Part shown: piece after piece, positions 12,800 to 14,255 of the stretch
How the letters are laid out: each line of letters starts with the position of its first letter
Position numbering within the stretch: the stretch's first letter is position 1
Assembly: GCA_028698975.1 (NCBI GenBank)
Contig: JAQVVK010000038.1
Location: 1 to 14,255 of the forward strand
Direction: 5' to 3'
DNA from: Victivallaceae bacterium
GTDB lineage: Bacteria; Verrucomicrobiota; Lentisphaeria; Victivallales; Victivallaceae
DNA length: 14,255 nt
The notes under the pieces: model-generated
What the model was told of the DNA's origin: nothing
The model's database searches: none
Seen by the model: only the letters and a program-made list of their open reading frames with translations
Program-made: the position numbers and the translations under genes

Positions 12800-13435
12800 A
12801 TGAAGGAACTTACCGAAAAACAGAAAAAAATCCTTGATTTCATCGAGGATTTTCTCGAACGCGAGGGCATGGCCCCGACCGTCTACGAGATCGCGGATAA
12901 TTTTGACATCAAGACTTCGACCGTGTTTGCCCATTTGCGCGCATTGCAGCGCAAGAAACAGCTATCCCGCAGCTCCAAGGCGCGCAGCATAAGTCTGGCT
13001 TCGCGCCGCGGCTTGGGCGGCCGCATGGCTCCGCACGGCGCGTTTATGGTGCCGCTTCTGGGGCGGGTCACCGCCGGACTCCCGACCGAAAGTTCCGAGT
13101 TGCGCGAGGGCGAAGTCTGCGTCGAGGACGCGATGCTCAACGGCGTCGCCCCCGAAGATGTATTTTCGCTCCGGGTGCGCGGCGAAAGCATGCGCGATCT
13201 CGGCATTTACGAGGGCGATATTGTGATTGTCGCCCGTCAAAACGGCCGTCCGCGCCCCGGCGACATCGTGGTCGCGCTTGTACGCGGCGACGAGGTGACG
13301 GTGAAAAGTTTCTTTCCGCGCAACGACGGCAAGATCGAGCTGCGCCCGGCCAATGCCGAGTTCAAGGTGCAAATCTATACCGCCTCCGATGTGCAGATAC
13401 AGGGGCGCGTCATAGGTTTGCATCGCAAATACTGA
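12800..13435 (+). CDS. lexA: LexA, SOS-response transcriptional repressor
   Basis: A 211-residue self-cleaving repressor. DNA damage makes RecA filaments stimulate its autoproteolysis, which releases SOS genes. The N-terminal winged helix-turn-helix is at about 1-66 (TEKQKKILDFIEDFL, then APTVYEIADNFDI and TSTVFAHLRALQRKKQL). The cleavage site is Ala92-Gly93 in GRVTAGLP. The catalytic dyad is Ser130 in VRGESMRD and Lys169 in EVTVKSFF, both in the standard S24 peptidase context. Length is normal. The ATG follows the lipoprotein gene by 9 bp, with GAGGTGA as its ribosome site. It is co-transcribed with fpg, so repair and SOS control may share one promoter. I found no obvious operator before it. 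The recognition helix (DNFDIKTSTVFAHLRAL) differs from the better-known ones, so its box may be different too. Confidence 0.96.
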   Translation: MKELTEKQKKILDFIEDFLEREGMAPTVYEIADNFDIKTSTVFAHLRALQRKKQLSRSSKARSISLASRRGLGGRMAPHGAFMVPLLGRVTAGLPTESSELREGEVCVEDAMLNGVAPEDVFSLRVRGESMRDLGIYEGDIVIVARQNGRPRPGDIVVALVRGDEVTVKSFFPRNDGKIELRPANAEFKVQIYTASDVQIQGRVIGLHRKY

Positions 13436-13438
13436 CCG

Positions 13439-13960
13439 ATGAGCGATATATTACTTCACGTCTGCTGCGCTCCCTGCGCGGCCGGTTGCGTCGGGCGGTT
13501 GATCGAGGCCGGCCGCCGTCCCGTGCTGTTTTACTCAAACTCAAATATCGCCACCGCCGCCGAATTCGAGCGGCGGCTGGAGTCGGTGCGCCGGCTTTCC
13601 GCGATATACGGGCTGGTTTTGGAGGTCGATCCTTACAATCATGCGGCATGGCTGGCCGCCGTGGCCGCCGGCTTGGAGCATGAGCCGGAGCGCGGACTTC
13701 GCTGCCATGGTTGTTTTGCGTGGTCGCTGGGGCGGGCCGCCGGGTTTGCGGAGCGGCGCGGACTGAATTTTACTACCACCTTGACCGTCAGCCCGCACAA
13801 ATGCAGCGCGACGTTGTTTGAGGTCGGCGGTCGGTACACCAATTTCGAAGAGTGGGATTTTAAGAAGAAAGACGGGTTCCGACAGGGACGCGAATTGGCG
13901 AAGCAATATGGCTTTTATCTGCAAAATTTTTGCGGATGCGAGTTTTCAATGCGTGTGTAA
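13439..13960 (+). CDS. queH: Epoxyqueuosine reductase QueH (DUF208)
   Basis: A 173-residue iron-sulfur enzyme that performs the last step of queuosine synthesis, reducing epoxyqueuosine to queuosine in tRNA. It is the non-homologous replacement of the cobalamin-dependent QueG. The Cys pattern is diagnostic: HVCCAPCAAGC (Cys9, Cys10, Cys13, Cys17), CHGC (Cys89, Cys92) and a C-terminal CGCEFS (Cys165, Cys167). FYSNSNIATAAEFERRLE corresponds to the usual NPNI-x-P-x-x-E-x-x-R stretch, with Ser in place of Pro. DFKKKDGFRQG and AKQYGFYLQNFCGC are also family blocks. It starts 3 bp after the lexA stop without a clear ribosome site, so translation probably depends on lexA. No other queuosine gene (queA, tgt, queC-F) is in the window. 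Confidence 0.94.
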   Translation: MSDILLHVCCAPCAAGCVGRLIEAGRRPVLFYSNSNIATAAEFERRLESVRRLSAIYGLVLEVDPYNHAAWLAAVAAGLEHEPERGLRCHGCFAWSLGRAAGFAERRGLNFTTTLTVSPHKCSATLFEVGGRYTNFEEWDFKKKDGFRQGRELAKQYGFYLQNFCGCEFSMRV

Positions 13961-13977
13961 CTGGAAAATGGAGAAAG

Positions 13978-14238
13978 ATGGAGTTCATTGATTTTATGGT
14001 TTCTCTGGCGCGTGACGCCGGCCGCGAGGCGGTGAGTTATTTTGAAGACGACAAGCATTTTGATGTCGACGCCAAAAGCACTCCGCGCGATCTGGTGTCC
14101 ACCGCCGATAAAGCGGTGGAGCGTTTGATAACAACGCGAATCCTCGCACAGTACCCGGATCACGGCATTTTTGGCGAAGAATACGGCAAAAGTGGTGACG
14201 CGACCCGTTTTTGCTGGATTATCGATCCCATTGACGGC
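13978..14238 (+). CDS. Inositol monophosphatase (SuhB/IMPase) family protein, 3'-truncated by adapter
   Basis: The first 87 residues of an IMPase-superfamily phosphatase, a Mg2+-dependent, Li+-sensitive fold that includes inositol-1-phosphatase (SuhB), the histidinol-phosphatase HisN and the PAP phosphatase CysQ. The family blocks are in order: STPRDLVSTADKAVE (34-48), YPDHGIFGEEYG (59-70) with metal ligand Glu67, and WIIDPIDG (80-87) with Asp83 and Asp86. After that Gly the normal continuation is T-x-N-F, but the sequence changes to RSEEH, which is a translated sequencing adapter. The ATG (13978-13980) has GGAGAAAG just before it, and starts 17 bp after queH. The real gene should be about 260 residues. 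The subfamily cannot be fixed from this fragment. Confidence 0.9.
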
Positions 14239-14255
14239 AGATCGGAAGAGCACAC
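14239..14255 (+). other. Illumina TruSeq adapter sequence (not genomic)
   Basis: The last 17 bases, AGATCGGAAGAGCACAC, equal the start of the TruSeq read-1 3' adapter, including the ACAC that separates it from the read-2 version. It interrupts a highly conserved IMPase motif exactly after DPIDG. The first A could also be genomic, since the expected Thr codon begins with A. Confidence 0.97.

Noticed and set aside
12272..12934. Minus-strand open frame of 220 codons across the lipoprotein and lexA
   Set aside because: It spans two genes with good ribosome sites and a signal peptide. No ribosome site or motif was seen on the minus strand.
13917..13937. Inverted repeat ATCTGCAAAA-T-TTTTGCGGAT at the end of queH
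   Set aside because: The one-base loop cannot form a real hairpin, there is no T-run, and the bases encode the conserved LQNFCGC segment.

Overview
This window is a GC-rich, tightly packed stretch of bacterial chromosome. I see no tRNA, rRNA, CRISPR array, insertion sequence or prophage gene. It looks like a contig end from a draft or metagenome assembly: it opens inside ftsH, and its last 17 bases are an Illumina TruSeq adapter rather than genome. The gene mix suggests a Gram-negative bacterium, with two lipoprotein-type signals, an ApgM-type phosphoglycerate mutase, an Ig-domain Na/Pi transporter, LexA and QueH. Placement in the PVC group (for example Lentisphaerota) is my weak guess and is not proven by anything here.

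Layout. (1) 1-3194, plus strand: 3' part of ftsH, a DUF167/YggU gene, an ApgM-family phosphomutase and an unrecognised 266-residue protein. Each junction overlaps, so this is one operon. (2) 3154-11167, minus strand: a seven-gene block transcribed as Na/Pi cotransporter, fumarase alpha, fumarase beta, a tail-anchored coiled-coil protein, a HEPN-like multipass membrane protein, a PaaI-type thioesterase and a CopA-type copper ATPase. I find three sigma70-like promoters in it: one before the transporter, one in the end of fumB, and one at the end of the HEPN-like gene. Its last gene overlaps the convergent end of operon 1 by 41 bp. (3) 11168-11456: the only sizeable non-coding gap (289 bp), holding two divergent promoters. 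(4) 11457-14238, plus strand: fpg/mutM, a small lipoprotein, lexA, queH and an inositol-monophosphatase-family gene cut off by the adapter.

How the genes fit together. Operon 1 joins membrane protein quality control to a phosphomutase that may act in glycolysis or as a proposed homoserine kinase. The minus block mixes phosphate import, a TCA-cycle step, copper efflux and a two-gene membrane module of unknown role. The last operon pairs base-excision repair with the SOS repressor and tRNA queuosine synthesis.

The best candidate for something undescribed is the pair at 5879-7289: a coiled-coil tail-anchored protein coupled to a membrane protein with an RNxxxH (HEPN ribonuclease-type) motif, behind its own promoter. 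The unrecognised protein at 2394-3194 and the lipobox/Ig/transporter/PhoU fusion come next.
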